Shown: in pieces, positions 28,799 through 39,764 of the stretch
Layout: each line of letters begins with the position of its first letter
Numbering within the stretch: position 1 is the first letter of the stretch
NCBI GenBank assembly: GCA_004299305.1
Contig: SCPZ01000063.1
Coordinates: 1 to 53,275 of the forward strand
DNA length: 53,275 nt
From: Methylobacter sp.
Lineage (GTDB): Bacteria; Pseudomonadota; Gammaproteobacteria; Methylococcales; Methylomonadaceae
Reading direction: 5' to 3'
Notes under the pieces: model-generated
Seen by the model: only the letters and a program-made list of their open reading frames with translations
Databases searched by the model: none
Told to the model about the DNA's origin: nothing
Translations under genes and position numbers: made by a program

Positions 28799-30967
28799 TT
28801 ATGCTTTAACACGAGTAAGTTTTAAAACTATTGATAACTCTTTCAGGCGACGCATAATTTTGGCTAAATGCACTCGGTCTTTGACGGTTAAGGTGATTAG
28901 ATCGACGCAGATGCGGTCATCCTGGTCAACAACGGTGACGTTTTCAATATTGGAGTTAAGCTCGGAAATAGTCGACGCGATGGTCGCCAGCGAGCCGCGT
29001 TGATTAAGCACTTCTATGCGAATTTCAACCGGAAAATCGCCGATTGCATCCGAACTCCATTCAACGTCCAACCAGTTGGTTTGTTTTTTCCTGACCACGC
29101 TGCTGTTGCGGCATTCATGATGATGTACGACGATGCCCTTGCCGGGATTAAAATAGCCGATGATCGAATCGCCCGGAATCGGTCTGCAACATTTTGCCAG
29201 GGTAATGACCATGCCCTCCGTGCCTTTTATGATCAGCGGTTTTTTCTGGGCTTGGTCGCTGTCATTTAGTTTGATCGTGGCGTTAATATCGTCCTGGGCG
29301 ATGCGTTTGGCGATCAAAAACGGCATTTTGTTGCCAAGTCCTATGTCCTCAAGCAATTCATCCAGTGATTGTTTGGACAGGACCTGGAGCAAGGCTTGTA
29401 TTTTAGCTTCGTCGATGTTTTCCAGATGCAAATGCATGGCGTGCAGTTCTTTTTCCAGTAAACGGCGCCCCAGATTAATGGCTTCTTGCTGTTTAAAATG
29501 CTTCAGGTAATTGCGGATACCTGAGCGGGCTTTGGCGGTAATCACATAATTTAGCCAAAGCGGGTTGGGCCTAGCCCAGGTAGCGGTAATGACTTCGACG
29601 GTGTAGCCGTTTTCCAGCTTGGTTTGCAGCGGCACCAACTGCTTGTCTATCCTGGCCGAAACGCAGGCATTACCCAAGTCGGTATGGACCGCGTAGGCAA
29701 AATCGATAATAGTCGCGCCGCGCGGCAGTTTAACAATGGCGCCCTGCGGGGTGAAGACAAAGACTTCCTGCGGGAACAGGTCCACCTTCAGGTTGTCGAT
29801 AAACTCCAGCGAATCACCGGCTGATTTTTGGATTTCCAGCAAATCTCTCAGCCATTCGTTAGCCCGGTCCTGGAATTTTTTGGTTTTATCGTCATCGGAT
29901 TTATATAGCCAATGGGCGGCAATACCCGATTCCGACATACGGTGCATTTCATGCGTTCTTATTTGAATCTCTATGGGTACGCCATAGGGTCCCATTAATA
30001 TCGAGTGCAGGGATTGATAGCCATTGGCCTTGGGCAGCGCGATGTAATCCTTAAAGCGTCCGGGAATCGGCTTGTACAGGTTATGCATAACCCCCAGAAC
30101 GCGGTAACAGGTATCGACATCATCACAAAAAATCCTGAACGCATAGACATCGAACACATCGGCCAGGGAAATTTTTTTGCTGAGCATTTTTTTATAAATG
30201 CTGTAAAGATTTTTCTCCCTTCCGGCAACCTCGCAGTTTATGCCGACCTGTTCCAAACGATTTTTTATGGTGTTTTCTATGATGTCGACAATTTTGCGGC
30301 GGTTGCCCCGGGCTTTTTTTACCGCATTATTTAACACCGCATGACGCATCGGGTGCATCGCTTCAAAACTGAGTGCTTCAAGTTTTAAGCGGATACTATT
30401 CATGCCCAAACGATTCGCGATGGGGGCGTAAATATCCAGGGTTTCACGGGCAATGCGGCGCTTTTTTGCAGCAGGCATGACGCCGAGTGTCTGCATGTTG
30501 TGCAGCCGGTCGGCCAGTTTGACGATGATAACGCGTAAATCCTTAGCCATGGCCAGGAACATCTTGCGGACATTTTCCGCTTGCGTTTCGGCATGTGATT
30601 TACTGTCTATTTTGCTTAATTTGGTAACCCCGTCGACCAGTTCTGCGACTTCAGCGCCGAACTGATTCGTCAGTTCTTTTTTGCTGACGTGGGTATCTTC
30701 AATAACATCATGTAATAGCGCGGCCATGATGCCGTTGGCGTCCATGTGCATTTCCGCGAGGCTGATCGCGACAGAGACCGGGTGGCAAATATAGGCTTCG
30801 CCGCTTTTACGAAATTGACCGGAATGAGCGGCTTCGCCGACTTCATAAGCATGGACGCATTGGTCAACTTGGGTTTGATCCAAATAGCCGGACAAAGTCG
30901 TGCATAAACGCCTGATCAGTTTATCCTGAGGTCGTTCCAGCTCGATCGTGTCGGCTATTTCTAGCAT
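28799..30967 (-). CDS. spoT: Bifunctional (p)ppGpp synthase/hydrolase
   Basis: A 722-residue protein. The HD hydrolase domain has an intact LLHDVIEDT (around residue 87). It is followed by the synthetase domain with RLHNMQTLG and NGYQSLHSI, a TGS domain ([29 protein letters not shown]), and a C-terminal ACT domain. Active hydrolase residues make it SpoT rather than RelA. It sets the stringent-response alarmone level. It follows rpoZ directly (12 bases), the conserved gammaproteobacterial order, but gmk is not upstream. Confidence 0.95.
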   Translation of the reverse strand: MLEIADTIELERPQDKLIRRLCTTLSGYLDQTQVDQCVHAYEVGEAAHSGQFRKSGEAYICHPVSVAISLAEMHMDANGIMAALLHDVIEDTHVSKKELTNQFGAEVAELVDGVTKLSKIDSKSHAETQAENVRKMFLAMAKDLRVIIVKLADRLHNMQTLGVMPAAKKRRIARETLDIYAPIANRLGMNSIRLKLEALSFEAMHPMRHAVLNNAVKKARGNRRKIVDIIENTIKNRLEQVGINCEVAGREKNLYSIYKKMLSKKISLADVFDVYAFRIFCDDVDTCYRVLGVMHNLYKPIPGRFKDYIALPKANGYQSLHSILMGPYGVPIEIQIRTHEMHRMSESGIAAHWLYKSDDDKTKKFQDRANEWLRDLLEIQKSAGDSLEFIDNLKVDLFPQEVFVFTPQGAIVKLPRGATIIDFAYAVHTDLGNACVSARIDKQLVPLQTKLENGYTVEVITATWARPNPLWLNYVITAKARSGIRNYLKHFKQQEAINLGRRLLEKELHAMHLHLENIDEAKIQALLQVLSKQSLDELLEDIGLGNKMPFLIAKRIAQDDINATIKLNDSDQAQKKPLIIKGTEGMVITLAKCCRPIPGDSIIGYFNPGKGIVVHHHECRNSSVVRKKQTNWLDVEWSSDAIGDFPVEIRIEVLNQRGSLATIASTISELNSNIENVTVVDQDDRICVDLITLTVKDRVHLAKIMRRLKELSIVLKLTRVKA

Positions 30968-30979
30968 AGGCTTTACGAA

Positions 30980-31222
30980 TCAGAACATTGGGTTATGGTG
31001 ATCATGAACTTCGCCGACACGATGCAGGAGAGTGACGTTTTCAGGCGTGACATGACCTGCTGCAATTTCGCGTAATGCGACAACCGTATCTTTGTCCTTG
31101 CCGCGCGGCACAAATTCAGTCGCACCGTGGCTGAGTTGACGCGCTCTAGTGCTGGCTAATAAAACCAGTTTGAAACGGTTTTCAACATGTTCTAAACAAT
31201 CTTCGATAGTGACTCGGGCCAT
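30980..31222 (-). CDS. rpoZ: RNA polymerase omega subunit
   Basis: An 80-residue protein with [30 protein letters not shown], the omega signature. It binds and stabilises the beta' subunit. The tail ([18 protein letters not shown]) is a little different from enteric forms. It starts the rpoZ-spoT-ridA-recG-ubiC run; a palindromic repeat (31274-31386) separates it from pgk. Confidence 0.93.
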   Translation of the reverse strand: MARVTIEDCLEHVENRFKLVLLASTRARQLSHGATEFVPRGKDKDTVVALREIAAGHVTPENVTLLHRVGEVHDHHNPMF

Positions 31223-31273
31223 TTTTAATCCTGATGCGTTGTGGGTTGGTTTCAGCAGATGCCGATGTTAACA

Positions 31274-31386
31274 ATGGAACGCGGATGACACGGATAGGAC
31301 GGATTTACACGGATTTTTTATCCGTGATTATCAGTCAAAATCCGTGTCGCCTAGAGGCGCCTACTTTTGGCATCCGTGTTCTATTT
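31274..31386. repeat. GGAACACGGAT palindromic element, copy upstream of rpoZ
   Basis: It starts ATGGAACGCGGATGACACGG and ends GGCATCCGTGTTCTA. The block CGCCTAGAGGCGCCTACTTT is shared exactly with the copy at 24089-24217, so the two are closely related. Confidence 0.72.
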
Positions 31387-31400
31387 ATTAAATCAATTTT

Positions 31401-32573
31401 TTAACTGCGTGATTTTAACACAGAAACGGCTGGAAGTTCTTTACCTTCAAGAAACTCAAGGAAAGCGCCGCCGCCGGTCGAGGTGTAAGACACGTCATCG
31501 TTAATGCCGTATTTATCGATAGCCGCCAAAGTATCGCCGCCGCCTGCAATCGAGAAAGCCGGGCTTTCGGCAATCGCTGTCGCCAGCGCTTTGGTGCCTT
31601 CGCCGAATTGGTCGAATTCAAATACGCCGACCGGACCGTTCCAGACGATAGTGCCTGCGGTTTTTAAAATTTCGGCATACTGTTTTGCGGTTTCAGGGCC
31701 TATGTCCATAATCATGTCATCCGCCTCAACATCGGCGACTTTTTTAACCGTGGCGACGGCGGTTTCGGAAAATTCCTTGGCGCAAACTACGTCAACAGGG
31801 ACGGGAATATCGGAACCGTTGCTTTTGGCTGCTGCCATCAAGCGTTTGGCTTCATCAAGCAGGTCGGGTTCATAAAGCGATTTGCCGACCGGGAAACCTG
31901 CTGCGGCAATAAAGGTGTTGGCAATGCCGCCGCCGACAATCAGTTGGTCGACTTTTTCCGACAGAGATTCTAATACTGTCAATTTGGTCGAGACTTTAGA
32001 CCCGCCGACAATCGCAACCAACGGCTTGGTTGGTGTTTCCAGGGCTTTGCCCAATGCATCCAGCTCGCTGGCTAACAAAGGACCTGCACAGGCAATCGAT
32101 GCAAATTTAGCCACGCTGTGGGTTGAGGACTGCGCCCTGTGCGCGGTGCCGAAAGCATCCATCACAAATATGTCGCAAAGAGCGGCCATTTTTTTGCCCA
32201 GGTCATCGTTGTTTTTGCCTTCCCCGGCATTAAAACGCACGTTTTCGCACAGTACGACTTCGCCCGGTTGGATAGTGATGCCGTCGATCCAGTCTTTTTC
32301 CAGCCTGACCGGCTTGCCGAGCAGTTCGGCTAAGCGTTCTGCGACCGGTTTCAACGAAGATTCTTCGTCGTATTGACCTTCAACCGGACGGCCAAGATGC
32401 GACATCAACATGACCGCCGCGCCCGCAGCCAGGGCTATTTCAATGGTGGGTACGCTGGCTTGGATACGAATATCGCTGGTCACTTTGCCGTTTTTTACCG
32501 GCACATTCAAATCCTGACGGATTAACACCCGTTTGCCTGACAAGTCCAGATCTACCATTCTCTTAATTGACAT
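31401..32573 (-). CDS. pgk: Phosphoglycerate kinase
   Basis: A 390-residue glycolytic/gluconeogenic enzyme transferring phosphate between 1,3-bisphosphoglycerate and ADP. Substrate-binding [12 protein letters not shown] and MSHLGRP, hinge [13 protein letters not shown] and nucleotide-binding [13 protein letters not shown]…[16 protein letters not shown] are all present. The length is normal. Its usual partners (gap, pyk, fba) are not in the window; repeats flank both sides. Confidence 0.96.
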   Translation of the reverse strand: MSIKRMVDLDLSGKRVLIRQDLNVPVKNGKVTSDIRIQASVPTIEIALAAGAAVMLMSHLGRPVEGQYDEESSLKPVAERLAELLGKPVRLEKDWIDGITIQPGEVVLCENVRFNAGEGKNNDDLGKKMAALCDIFVMDAFGTAHRAQSSTHSVAKFASIACAGPLLASELDALGKALETPTKPLVAIVGGSKVSTKLTVLESLSEKVDQLIVGGGIANTFIAAAGFPVGKSLYEPDLLDEAKRLMAAAKSNGSDIPVPVDVVCAKEFSETAVATVKKVADVEADDMIMDIGPETAKQYAEILKTAGTIVWNGPVGVFEFDQFGEGTKALATAIAESPAFSIAGGGDTLAAIDKYGINDDVSYTSTGGGAFLEFLEGKELPAVSVLKSRS

Positions 32574-32631
32574 ATTACGCTCTCATTGTTGTGGGTTGAT
32601 TTATTTGTTCTAAAAAGCAGTTTGTCCACGA

Positions 32632-32820
32632 AAAGCACGAAAATCTTATATTTTTCGTAACCACTCACACATCCATGTAGGTAAAGCCAGCTTTGGATTC
32701 CAGAAAATGTGGATGTCGGAGTTCAAAGCTGGCTTTGAACAATCAGTACGTTGGTACGAAAGTGGCAGAGGTAGTTACTATTTTCGTGATTTTCGTGATT
32801 TTCGTGCCTTTCGTGGACAA
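32632..32820. repeat. TTGTCCACGAAA inverted-repeat element
   Basis: The ends TTGTCCACGAAAAGCACGAAA and the complementary TTTCGTGCCTTTCGTGGACAA bound a 189-base element. Its right arm carries three direct copies of TTTTCGTGAT-like units. The middle has an AAAGCCAGCTTTG/CAAAGCTGGCTTT hairpin. A related pair of ends flanks 23966-24277. Confidence 0.7.
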
Positions 32821-32831
32821 TGTCTGTTTGC

Positions 32832-33389
32832 TTAATCCTGCTTCCATTTGATAGAGCAGCCGATGCTGTTGATTTGCTCTTTGGGACCATGGCCGGTTTC
32901 GGCAATCAGTTTCATCGCCTCGAATAATTCCCGCTTGGTGCCTTCCGGTGCGGTTTCCTTGCGGCTGGCATCCAGCCGTCCCCGGTATTGCAGTTCATAG
33001 TCGGCATTATAGCCAAAAAAGTCCGGCGTACAGATGGCGCCGTAGGCCTTGGCCACCTGCTGGGTTTCGTCAAGCAAATAAGGGAAGCAAAAAACCAATT
33101 GCTCGGACAGCTTTTTCATGTTGTCGAAACAATCGGCAGGGTATTCAACGGTATCATTGGGCATGATTGCGACCGTTTCAACCCCCAGCGCTTTAAGTTC
33201 CCGCGCATCCCTGACAATCCTGTCTTGCACGGCTTTGACATAAGGGCAATGATTGCAGATGAACATCACCAACAGGCCGTTTTTGCCCATGCACTGTTGC
33301 AGCGTCCAGGTACGCCCGTCCACGCCGGGCAACTCAAAATCGATGGCTTTTTTGCCGAAATCACAGATTGGCGTTTCTAGTGTTACCAT
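32832..33389 (-). CDS. Thioredoxin-fold (AhpC/TlpA-like) protein
   Basis: A 185-residue protein with FELPGVDGRTWTLQQCMGKNGLLVMFICNHCPYV: a peroxiredoxin/TlpA-like fold with a C45-x2-C48 active site in the NHCPYV form. This subgroup is annotated as thioredoxin-family or redoxin-domain proteins, and its partner is unknown. No signal peptide is visible, so it is probably cytoplasmic. The gene is flanked on both sides by palindromic elements. Confidence 0.8.
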   Translation of the reverse strand: MVTLETPICDFGKKAIDFELPGVDGRTWTLQQCMGKNGLLVMFICNHCPYVKAVQDRIVRDARELKALGVETVAIMPNDTVEYPADCFDNMKKLSEQLVFCFPYLLDETQQVAKAYGAICTPDFFGYNADYELQYRGRLDASRKETAPEGTKRELFEAMKLIAETGHGPKEQINSIGCSIKWKQD

Positions 33390-33410
33390 TTTTGCACCTT
33401 CTATTATTGA

Positions 33411-33475
33411 TAGAACACGGATGACACGGATTTAAACGAATTTTTTTATCCGTGATTATCAGCTAAATCCGTGTT
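33411..33475. repeat. GGAACACGGAT palindromic element, short copy
   Basis: About 65 bases, opening TAGAACACGGATGACACGGA and closing AAATCCGTGTTCC, with an internal TTTTTATCCGTGATTATCAG also found in the 31274 copy. It lies between the thioredoxin-like gene and ubiB. Confidence 0.7.
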
Positions 33476-33504
33476 CCCTTATTAAAGGCTGTTGAGCCGT
33501 TACT

Positions 33505-35055
33505 TTACTGAAACAATACCGCCGCACTGATGAGCGCCGCACTGACCAGCATAGCCCAGACCGTCCTGCGGTGGTTGTTGTCCATTTGCAGGCGTAACAG
33601 CATTAATTCACGATTTTGCATTTCTGTTTGCTGCTTTGCGTGGGCGGCATGGTCCAGCGCTTTGTAAATTAATGAAGGAATTTCGGGGAACTGCTCGGCA
33701 AAGTCGGGAAACTGTTTGATCAGTTTGTCGATTTTGGCTTTAGGGCCGACCCGCTGATGGAACCATTTCTCGAGAAAAGGTTTAGCGGTTTGCCACAAAT
33801 CCAGATCGGGATAAAGCTGCCGTCCCAAACCCTCGATATTGAGCAGGGTTTTTTGCAATAGCACCAGTTGCGGTTGAACGTGCATATCGAAACGGCGCGC
33901 AGTCTGGAATAAACGCAGCAATAATTGACCGAAAGAAATATCTTTAAGCGGCTTTTCAAAGATCGGTTCGCAAACGCTACGAATCGCGGATTCAAATTCT
34001 TCTATCCGGGTCGATTCGGAAACCCAACCCGATTCAACATGCATTTCAGCCACTTTGCGGTAGTCGCGATTAAAAAAGGCCAGGAAATTTTCCGCCAGGT
34101 AGTGCTGGTCGGATAATGACAAGGTGCCAACAATGCCGAAATCAACGGCGATATATTTAGCCGGCAGATCGACAAAAATATTGCCGGGATGCATGTCGGC
34201 ATGGAAAAAATTATCCCTGAATACTTGGGTAAAGAAGATTTCCACGCCGCGCTCGGCAAGTAATTTAAAATCCGCGCCACCCTCTCTGAGCTGGTCGATT
34301 TCACCGACCGGGATGCCGTGAATTCGTTCCATGACCATAACTTTTTGGCGTGTTAACGGCCAGTGGATCTCCGGTATGTAAATAATGTCGGAATTCTCAA
34401 AGTTACGGCGCAATTTGGCGGCATTGGCGGCTTCCCTGACCAAGTCGAGCTCATCCAGCGTGGTTTTTTCAAATTCGGCAACAACGTCAATCGGGCGCAA
34501 TCTTCTTGCGTCGGACCAGAAGCGCTCGGCAAAACGGGCCAATTCGTAGAGCAGTCCTATGTCCGAGCGGATGCGATTTTCTATATCGGGACGCAGCACT
34601 TTGACCACAACGCTTTCGCCGCTGTGCAAGACGGCGGTATGAACCTGTGCGACTGATGCCGAAGCCAGCGGTTCTGCATCGAACTCGGCAAACGCCTCGT
34701 CGATGGACATACCCAATTCTTTTTCTATAATGCTGCGGGCAACATCATTGCCAAAGGGAGGCACTCTATCCTGTAGTTTGACCAGTTCGTCGGCGATGTC
34801 CTCGGGCAACAGGTCTTTCCGGGTTGACAAGGCTTGGCCGAATTTAACATAAATAGGCCCTAAATCTTCCAAGGCTCGCCGTATTCTGACGCCGCGAGGT
34901 TCCGCACGGTGTTTGAGCCAGTAGTTGGGGGAGAAAACCGCCAAATAACGGATGGGCCGAAATAAATGGGTTTTTAAAACGATTTCGTCCAGGCCGTGAA
35001 AAACAAGAACCCAGTTGATATGGATCAGGCGCAATAATAATTTAGGGTGGATCAC
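33505..35055 (-). CDS. ubiB: UbiB protein kinase-like ATPase (ubiquinone synthesis)
   Basis: A 516-residue protein. It shows the ABC1/ADCK pattern: [22 protein letters not shown] (KxGQ motif), SASVAQVH (alanine-rich loop), [17 protein letters not shown] and VDFGIVG. The C-terminal hydrophobic segment (about 497-515) anchors it in the inner membrane. It is needed for the lipid-soluble ubiquinone assembly complex. It is preceded by ubiJ and ubiE in the normal ubiE-ubiJ-ubiB order, with an inserted repeat (35097-35177) between ubiJ and ubiB. Confidence 0.95.
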   Translation of the reverse strand: MIHPKLLLRLIHINWVLVFHGLDEIVLKTHLFRPIRYLAVFSPNYWLKHRAEPRGVRIRRALEDLGPIYVKFGQALSTRKDLLPEDIADELVKLQDRVPPFGNDVARSIIEKELGMSIDEAFAEFDAEPLASASVAQVHTAVLHSGESVVVKVLRPDIENRIRSDIGLLYELARFAERFWSDARRLRPIDVVAEFEKTTLDELDLVREAANAAKLRRNFENSDIIYIPEIHWPLTRQKVMVMERIHGIPVGEIDQLREGGADFKLLAERGVEIFFTQVFRDNFFHADMHPGNIFVDLPAKYIAVDFGIVGTLSLSDQHYLAENFLAFFNRDYRKVAEMHVESGWVSESTRIEEFESAIRSVCEPIFEKPLKDISFGQLLLRLFQTARRFDMHVQPQLVLLQKTLLNIEGLGRQLYPDLDLWQTAKPFLEKWFHQRVGPKAKIDKLIKQFPDFAEQFPEIPSLIYKALDHAAHAKQQTEMQNRELMLLRLQMDNNHRRTVWAMLVSAALISAAVLFQ

Positions 35056-35096
35056 GAGTTACCTTATGTTTGTAGAAATTAGTTAGCGTTTAATAC

Positions 35097-35177
35097 ATGG
35101 AACACGGATTTAAAAGCGTATAACGAACTTGCCGCTGCTTTTAAAATCCGTTTAAATCTGTGTCATCCGTGTTCCAT
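35097..35177. repeat. GGAACACGGAT palindromic element, copy inside the ubi operon
   Basis: It opens ATGGAACACGGATTTAAAAG and closes CATCCGTGTTCCAT; the inner arms TTTAAAAGCG and GCTTTTAAA also pair. It sits between ubiJ and ubiB, within what should be one transcript. Confidence 0.7.
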
Positions 35178-35204
35178 TTCTTTTTGCGCTGAATAATTGC
35201 TTTA

Positions 35205-35822
35205 TTACTTATTTAACAGCGTGTTTTTCAGCCGATCAACTCTGCTTTGCAAACGATCAAAATCTGTGCGCAATTCATCGACTTGGGCATAATAAATATC
35301 CACTTCAGGCGCTGACGGCAAGTCGCGGGTTTCTTCCTGCAAAAATTCTTTGGCATTCAGCCTGAAGGTTTCAAGCGAATCTCTACTCCAGCTTTGTCCG
35401 GCACGGAAAAAATTAGCTACCTTGTGCGCGATGATGTCCCCGGTGAACTGCGACAGCTTTTCTTCCAAATCGATGTCCAGTTTAGCGAACAGTTCTTGGA
35501 ATTTGCGCCCGGTTTGCATATCGCCTTCAATCTTTACCTCGCCTGAGAAAACCGAACGCATCGGCGTTGAGCTAAGCCCCATCAAGCCCAGCGCCCAAAT
35601 CGAGCCGGTCAGGCGCGTGTCGGGTTGACTAGGAAACTGGTCCAGGCACTGAATGGAGTCGGTCGTAGGACACAGGTAAATGGTTTCATCAAACGGCAGG
35701 ACGGTAACGGCAATGACTTTGTCGGCCAGCGGCGTCAAAAAATAGCCGCTGTCCTGGTCCAATGCAAGGTATTGATTAAGCGTGGTTTCCAGTGCGCCAA
35801 TCAGCAAGGGTTTGATGACCAT
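35205..35822 (-). CDS. ubiJ: Ubiquinone synthesis accessory factor UbiJ (SCP2 domain)
   Basis: A 205-residue protein. The N-terminal SCP2-like lipid-binding domain (about 15-115) is followed by a C-terminal coiled coil (VDELRTDFDRLQSRVDRLKNTLLNK). UbiJ binds ubiquinone intermediates and scaffolds the Ubi metabolon with UbiK. It lies one base after ubiE and before ubiB, the conserved order, which makes the assignment firm despite low sequence conservation. Confidence 0.9.
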   Translation of the reverse strand: MVIKPLLIGALETTLNQYLALDQDSGYFLTPLADKVIAVTVLPFDETIYLCPTTDSIQCLDQFPSQPDTRLTGSIWALGLMGLSSTPMRSVFSGEVKIEGDMQTGRKFQELFAKLDIDLEEKLSQFTGDIIAHKVANFFRAGQSWSRDSLETFRLNAKEFLQEETRDLPSAPEVDIYYAQVDELRTDFDRLQSRVDRLKNTLLNK

Positions 35823-35823
35823 G

Positions 35824-36567
35824 TTAGATTTTATAACCTCTGTGAACGGCGACGATGCCCTGCGTCATATTGAAGTATTCGCAGCGTTCGAGGCCTGCGT
35901 TTTCCATCATTTTTTTCAGTTCATCCTGCTTGGGATGCATACGGATCGATTCGGCAAGATACCGGTAGCTGTCTTCATCTTTGGCGACAATTTTGCCTAT
36001 TTTGGGCAGCAACTTGAACGAATAAAAATCGTAGACCTTTTCGGTGATTTTATCGACCGGATGCGAAAATTCCAGCACGATAACACGGCCTCCGGGTTTC
36101 AGGACGCGGTACATGGAGCGCAAGGCGGCGTCTTTATCGGTGACGTTGCGTAAGCCGAAAGCAATGCAAACGCAATCAAAAGTATTGTCTTCAAAGGGCA
36201 GGCACTCGGCATTGACTTGGGCATAGCGAATGTTGCCGACTAAGCCCCTATCGATCAGCCGGTCGCGTCCGGTACGCAGCATTTCCGAATTAATATCGGC
36301 CAGCACTATTTGGCCTTCCTGACCTACGCGTTTTTCGAACAGCGTGGTTAAATCGCCGGTGCCTCCGGCCAAGTCAAGCACTTGGTCGCCTTTGCGCACA
36401 TTGCTCAGCTGAACGGCAATGCGTTTCCAGATGCGGTGGATGCCCATCGACATCAGGTCGTTCATGATGTCGTATTGTCCGGCAACGGAATCGAATACGC
36501 CGCGCACCAGCTTAACCTTGTCTTCTGTGGCAACTTGTTTAAATCCGAAATGGGTGGTGTTGGTCAT
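35824..36567 (-). CDS. ubiE: Ubiquinone/menaquinone C-methyltransferase
   Basis: The protein is 247 residues from ATG 36567 ([12 protein letters not shown]). The longer frame to 36654 reads through repeat DNA and was rejected. UbiE signatures: [28 protein letters not shown], the SAM loop [12 protein letters not shown], and [31 protein letters not shown]. It methylates the benzoquinol ring during ubiquinone synthesis. It is the first gene of ubiE-ubiJ-ubiB. Confidence 0.96.
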   Translation of the reverse strand: MTNTTHFGFKQVATEDKVKLVRGVFDSVAGQYDIMNDLMSMGIHRIWKRIAVQLSNVRKGDQVLDLAGGTGDLTTLFEKRVGQEGQIVLADINSEMLRTGRDRLIDRGLVGNIRYAQVNAECLPFEDNTFDCVCIAFGLRNVTDKDAALRSMYRVLKPGGRVIVLEFSHPVDKITEKVYDFYSFKLLPKIGKIVAKDEDSYRYLAESIRMHPKQDELKKMMENAGLERCEYFNMTQGIVAVHRGYKI

Positions 36568-36652
36568 TGTTGTACCTGTTTGTTTGTTTCGTATATATCG
36601 TTTCCACGCTTCCGCACTCATCTTTATATACAAATGTCTACGAGACAGCGTC

Positions 36653-36675
36653 ATCCCGGCAGGGATTGCCGGGAT
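36653..36675. repeat. Short palindrome in the ubiE upstream region
   Basis: ATCCCGGC and GCCGGGAT face each other across AGGGATT. The flanking bases (GTCATCCCGGCAGGGATTGC) look like a widely dispersed bacterial REP-type sequence. The 247-base gap to the DUF971 gene holds nothing else recognisable. Confidence 0.5.
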
Positions 36676-36814
36676 CCAGGCTACATGGAGGTATACAGCT
36701 TGCCAACCATGGCGCTGAACCCGCTTCCGCCGGGTATGAACTTGGGTATAAAGACGAGCGCTTCAGCGTGGGAATGCTCCTGCAACGTCCCGGTGTTGCG
36801 TGGCGACGATGAAG

Positions 36815-37204
36815 TTAATTTTGTAACGGTTGTTTGCGTTTATATCCGACAGCGTCCAGGTTATGAAGATACTCAGTCCATAAAGCCTGATACTCAGCGC
36901 CCAATTTATACAACAAATCCCAAGTATAAATGCCGCTGTTATGCCCGTCGCTAAATACCGGGGCTATCGCATAATTACCTATCGGCTTGATTTCCTTAAT
37001 GGTGACATCTTCCTTGCCGACTTGTAGAACTTCTTGTCCGGGCCCATGTCCTACCGCTTCTGCCGAAGGCGTGTAGACGCGCAAATATTCGCAGGGCAAT
37101 TGAAACACGCTACCGTCGTCAAAGCTGATTTCCAAAATATTGGAGACTTGATGCAGCTTGATTTCAGTCGGATGGGTATTGGTAGGTTTTGCGGTTAGGC
37201 GCAT
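36815..37204 (-). CDS. DUF971 family protein
   Basis: The protein is 129 residues from ATG 37204. The open frame extends to 37276, but that part is encoded by a palindromic repeat, so 37204 is preferred. The core THPTEIKLHQVSNILEISFDDGSVFQLPCEYLRVYTPSAEA and PIGNYAIAPVFSDGHNSGIYTWDLLY matches DUF971, the N-terminal domain also seen in gamma-butyrobetaine hydroxylases. Stand-alone members often lie near Fe-S or ubiquinone genes; their function is not established. It sits between hslVU and the ubi genes. Confidence 0.8.
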   Translation of the reverse strand: MRLTAKPTNTHPTEIKLHQVSNILEISFDDGSVFQLPCEYLRVYTPSAEAVGHGPGQEVLQVGKEDVTIKEIKPIGNYAIAPVFSDGHNSGIYTWDLLYKLGAEYQALWTEYLHNLDAVGYKRKQPLQN

Positions 37205-37232
37205 GGCTTTTAAAGTTTCAAGACTTAGTTTC

Positions 37233-37288
37233 GTAGGGTACGCTATGCGTACCATTGAATACCGAAAGGTACGCATAGCGTACCCTAC
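37233..37288. repeat. Perfect 21-base inverted repeat
   Basis: Arms at 37233-37253 and 37268-37288 are exact complements (core GGTACGCATAGCGTACC) around a 14-base loop. It lies at the start of the DUF971 gene and would form a strong hairpin in its leader. Confidence 0.75.
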
Positions 37289-37319
37289 ACAATTTACAAT
37301 ACACCTTCTTCTAACTGGT

Positions 37320-37571
37320 CTAAATAAATTCTGGCGCTTTAACGCCAGCTTGCTTTCTTATTTCAACCAACTTGGCCGATTCAAAGAATGCTTTGGCGTT
37401 GGCAAGTGACGTCCATTTGGAAAAGTGAACGATTTTATTAGGGTTATTATCCAAGTTTAAAACCTGATAGCTCAGCTCACCTGCGCTTTTCCTAATCGGT
37501 GCTGCATCATCAAATATTTTTTTCCACGCTACATAGTCTTCGACTTCGTGAATGATGAGTACGTATTCCAT
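37320..37571 (-). CDS. Small antibiotic-biosynthesis-monooxygenase-like protein
   Basis: An 83-residue protein: MEYVLIIHEVEDYVAWKKIFDDAAPIRKSAGELSYQVL…IVHFSKWTSLANAKAFFES. The pattern is that of dimeric alpha-beta barrel (ABM-like) proteins, a fold used for small oxygenases, haem enzymes and many proteins of unknown activity. It follows hslU by 20 bases on the same strand. The length fits the fold. The substrate is unknown. Confidence 0.65.
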   Translation of the reverse strand: MEYVLIIHEVEDYVAWKKIFDDAAPIRKSAGELSYQVLNLDNNPNKIVHFSKWTSLANAKAFFESAKLVEIRKQAGVKAPEFI

Positions 37572-37591
37572 TGTTATATTGAAAGCCCCAG

Positions 37592-38911
37592 TTACAAAAT
37601 ATAACGACTCAAATCCTCGTCTTCAACAAACTCGGCCAAATGATCATTAACATAAGCGGCATCGATAACAATGTTGTTGCCAATCAGGTCAGGGGCGTTA
37701 TAAGAAATGTCCTCCAGTAGCCGCTCCAGAACGGTGTGCAACCTTCTGGCGCCAATGTTTTCGGTGGTTTCATTGACCTGCCAGCCAAACTCGGCAATAC
37801 GCTTGATGCCGTCCTCAGAAAACGACAGCGATACGCCTTCGGTGCCCAGTAACGCGGTATATTGCTCGGTTAACGAGGCATCGGGTTCGGTCAGGATACG
37901 GACAAAATCATCGGCCGAAAGCGCATCCAGCTCGACGCGGATAGGGAAGCGGCCTTGTAGCTCGGGGATTAAATCCGACGGTTTGGTCAAGTGAAACGCA
38001 CCCGATGCAATAAACAAAATATGGTCGGTCTTAATCGAACCGTACTTGGTGCTGACGGTGGTGCCCTCAACCAAGGGCAACAAGTCGCGCTGCACGCCTT
38101 CACGGGAGACTTCGCCGCCGCCCAGCTCGGAGCGTTTGCAGATTTTGTCGATTTCGTCCAGGAATACGATGCCGTTTTGTTCTACGGATTCAACTGCACG
38201 TAAGCGGATGTCATCTTCATTAACCAGTTTGGACGCTTCCTCATCTTGTAAAACCTTTAATGCTTTTTTGATTTTCATTTTGCGGGAGCGGGTTTTGCCC
38301 GAGCCCAGATTCTGGAACATGCCTTGCAGCTGGCTGGTCATTTCTTCCATGCCGGGAGGCGCCATAATTTCAACGCCTACCGGTGCGAGGTGTACGTCAA
38401 TTTCAATTTCCTTGTCGTCCAGGTTGCCCTCGCGCAGTTTCTTGCGCATTTTTTGGCGGGTCGACTCTTCCGTTTCGGACAGCATTCCGCCATTCGCCCT
38501 GGGCAGCAGAATATCCAGAATCCGGTCTTCGGCCGCATCGAAAGCCTTATTTTCGACCTTGTCCATTTCTATGGTGCGGGTCATCTTGACTGCGGTATCG
38601 ACCAAATCGCGGACAATGGAATCGACATCGCGACCAACGTAACCAACTTCGGTAAATTTGGTGGCTTCAATCTTGATAAAAGGCGCATTGGCCAGCCGCG
38701 CCAAGCGACGGGCAATTTCAGTCTTGCCGACGCCGGTAGGGCCGATCATTAAAATATTTTTAGGTGTTATTTCTTCGCGCAGGGCAGGGTCTACCTGTTG
38801 GCGGCGCCAGCGGTTGCGCAGCGCAATGGCGACAGAACGCTTGGCATTGGCTTGGCCGACAATATGTTTGTCCAGTTCGTTTACAATTTCTTTGGGGGTT
38901 AGTTCGGTCAT
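37592..38911 (-). CDS. hslU: ATP-dependent protease ATPase subunit HslU
   Basis: A 439-residue AAA+ unfoldase: Walker [16 protein letters not shown], Walker [11 protein letters not shown], the GYVG pore motif ([11 protein letters not shown]) and the C-terminal activation tail ending DEDLSRYIL. It feeds unfolded proteins to HslV. It is coupled to hslV, starting 4 bases after its stop. Confidence 0.97.
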   Translation of the reverse strand: MTELTPKEIVNELDKHIVGQANAKRSVAIALRNRWRRQQVDPALREEITPKNILMIGPTGVGKTEIARRLARLANAPFIKIEATKFTEVGYVGRDVDSIVRDLVDTAVKMTRTIEMDKVENKAFDAAEDRILDILLPRANGGMLSETEESTRQKMRKKLREGNLDDKEIEIDVHLAPVGVEIMAPPGMEEMTSQLQGMFQNLGSGKTRSRKMKIKKALKVLQDEEASKLVNEDDIRLRAVESVEQNGIVFLDEIDKICKRSELGGGEVSREGVQRDLLPLVEGTTVSTKYGSIKTDHILFIASGAFHLTKPSDLIPELQGRFPIRVELDALSADDFVRILTEPDASLTEQYTALLGTEGVSLSFSEDGIKRIAEFGWQVNETTENIGARRLHTVLERLLEDISYNAPDLIGNNIVIDAAYVNDHLAEFVEDEDLSRYIL

Positions 38912-38915
38912 TCGT

Positions 38916-39464
38916 TTACTCGTTAGGTTCGGCGTCGAGTTCTTCTATACGCAAATTGTGGTTGGTATAAATACAAATATCGGCGGCTATATTCAAAGAC
39001 CGCTCGACAATTTCGCGGGCGCTAAGATCGGTATTTTCCAGCAATGCGCGGGCGGCCGCTTGGGCAAAAGCGCCGCCTGAGCCTATCGCCATCAAATCGT
39101 ATTCAGGCTCGATCACATCGCCGGTACCGGAAATAATCAACGAGGTTTTGGCGTCGGCAATGGTCAGCAACGCTTCCAGTTTGCGTAAGGCGCGGTCGGT
39201 GCGCCAGTCTTTAGCCATTTCCACGGCGGCGCGGGTTAAATTGCCCCGGTGTTTTTCCAGCTTGCCTTCAAAATGCTCAAATAAAGTGAACGCATCCGCA
39301 GTTGCTCCGGCAAAACCGGCAATAACTTTGTCATGATATAAACGACGCACCTTGCGGGCATTGCCTTTCATTACGGTGTTGCCTAATGTGACTTGTCCGT
39401 CACCGCCGATTACAACTTTGTCGCCCCTGCGAACTGAAAGTATCGTTGTTCCTCTAAAACTCAC
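38916..39464 (-). CDS. hslV: ATP-dependent protease subunit HslV
   Basis: A 182-residue proteasome-like peptidase. The start [42 protein letters not shown] aligns T6 with the N-terminal catalytic threonine of E. coli HslV, so a five-residue leader must be removed. It forms two hexameric rings capped by HslU. Confidence 0.97.
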   Translation of the reverse strand: MSFRGTTILSVRRGDKVVIGGDGQVTLGNTVMKGNARKVRRLYHDKVIAGFAGATADAFTLFEHFEGKLEKHRGNLTRAAVEMAKDWRTDRALRKLEALLTIADAKTSLIISGTGDVIEPEYDLMAIGSGGAFAQAAARALLENTDLSAREIVERSLNIAADICIYTNHNLRIEELDAEPNE

Positions 39465-39760
39465 TTTAATATCCCAATATTACCAAAAAGATGATGTCAA
39501 TTTTACATGGTCTGAATTTAAATGTGCGAAAAAATGAAGGAAGAGACATATTGATATAAGTAGGCAAGCCAAAGTTTTTTTAACAAAATGAAAAAACATT
39601 TGTCTCCTTATTTACCATGAAGAACACGAAGATCATGAAGAAAACAACTTCATGGTCTTCATGGTTGCATAAAAAATGCTAAAAGACTTTTGAACGACTA
39701 CTTAACAGGCCCGGGACGAACGGATTTACTTTTATTCGTCAAAATGGAATTGACTGAGTA
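39465..39760. other. Intergenic region upstream of hslV, with repeats
   Basis: The gap holds an inverted repeat near 39615-39665 (ACCATGAAGAACACGAAGAT and the facing CTTCATGGTCTTCATGGTT) and the half MITE at 39706-39764. No open frame looks protein-like. Confidence 0.5.
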
Positions 39761-39764
39761 CTAG
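39706..39764. mobile_element. Partial MITE with terminal repeat ATTGACTGAGTACTAG
   Basis: These bases match the complement of the left half of the element at 53022-53150: GACGAACGGATTTACTTT and the 16-base terminal repeat are shared. Only one end is present. Its terminal CTAG supplies the TAG stop of the secreted-protein gene at 39761. Confidence 0.7.
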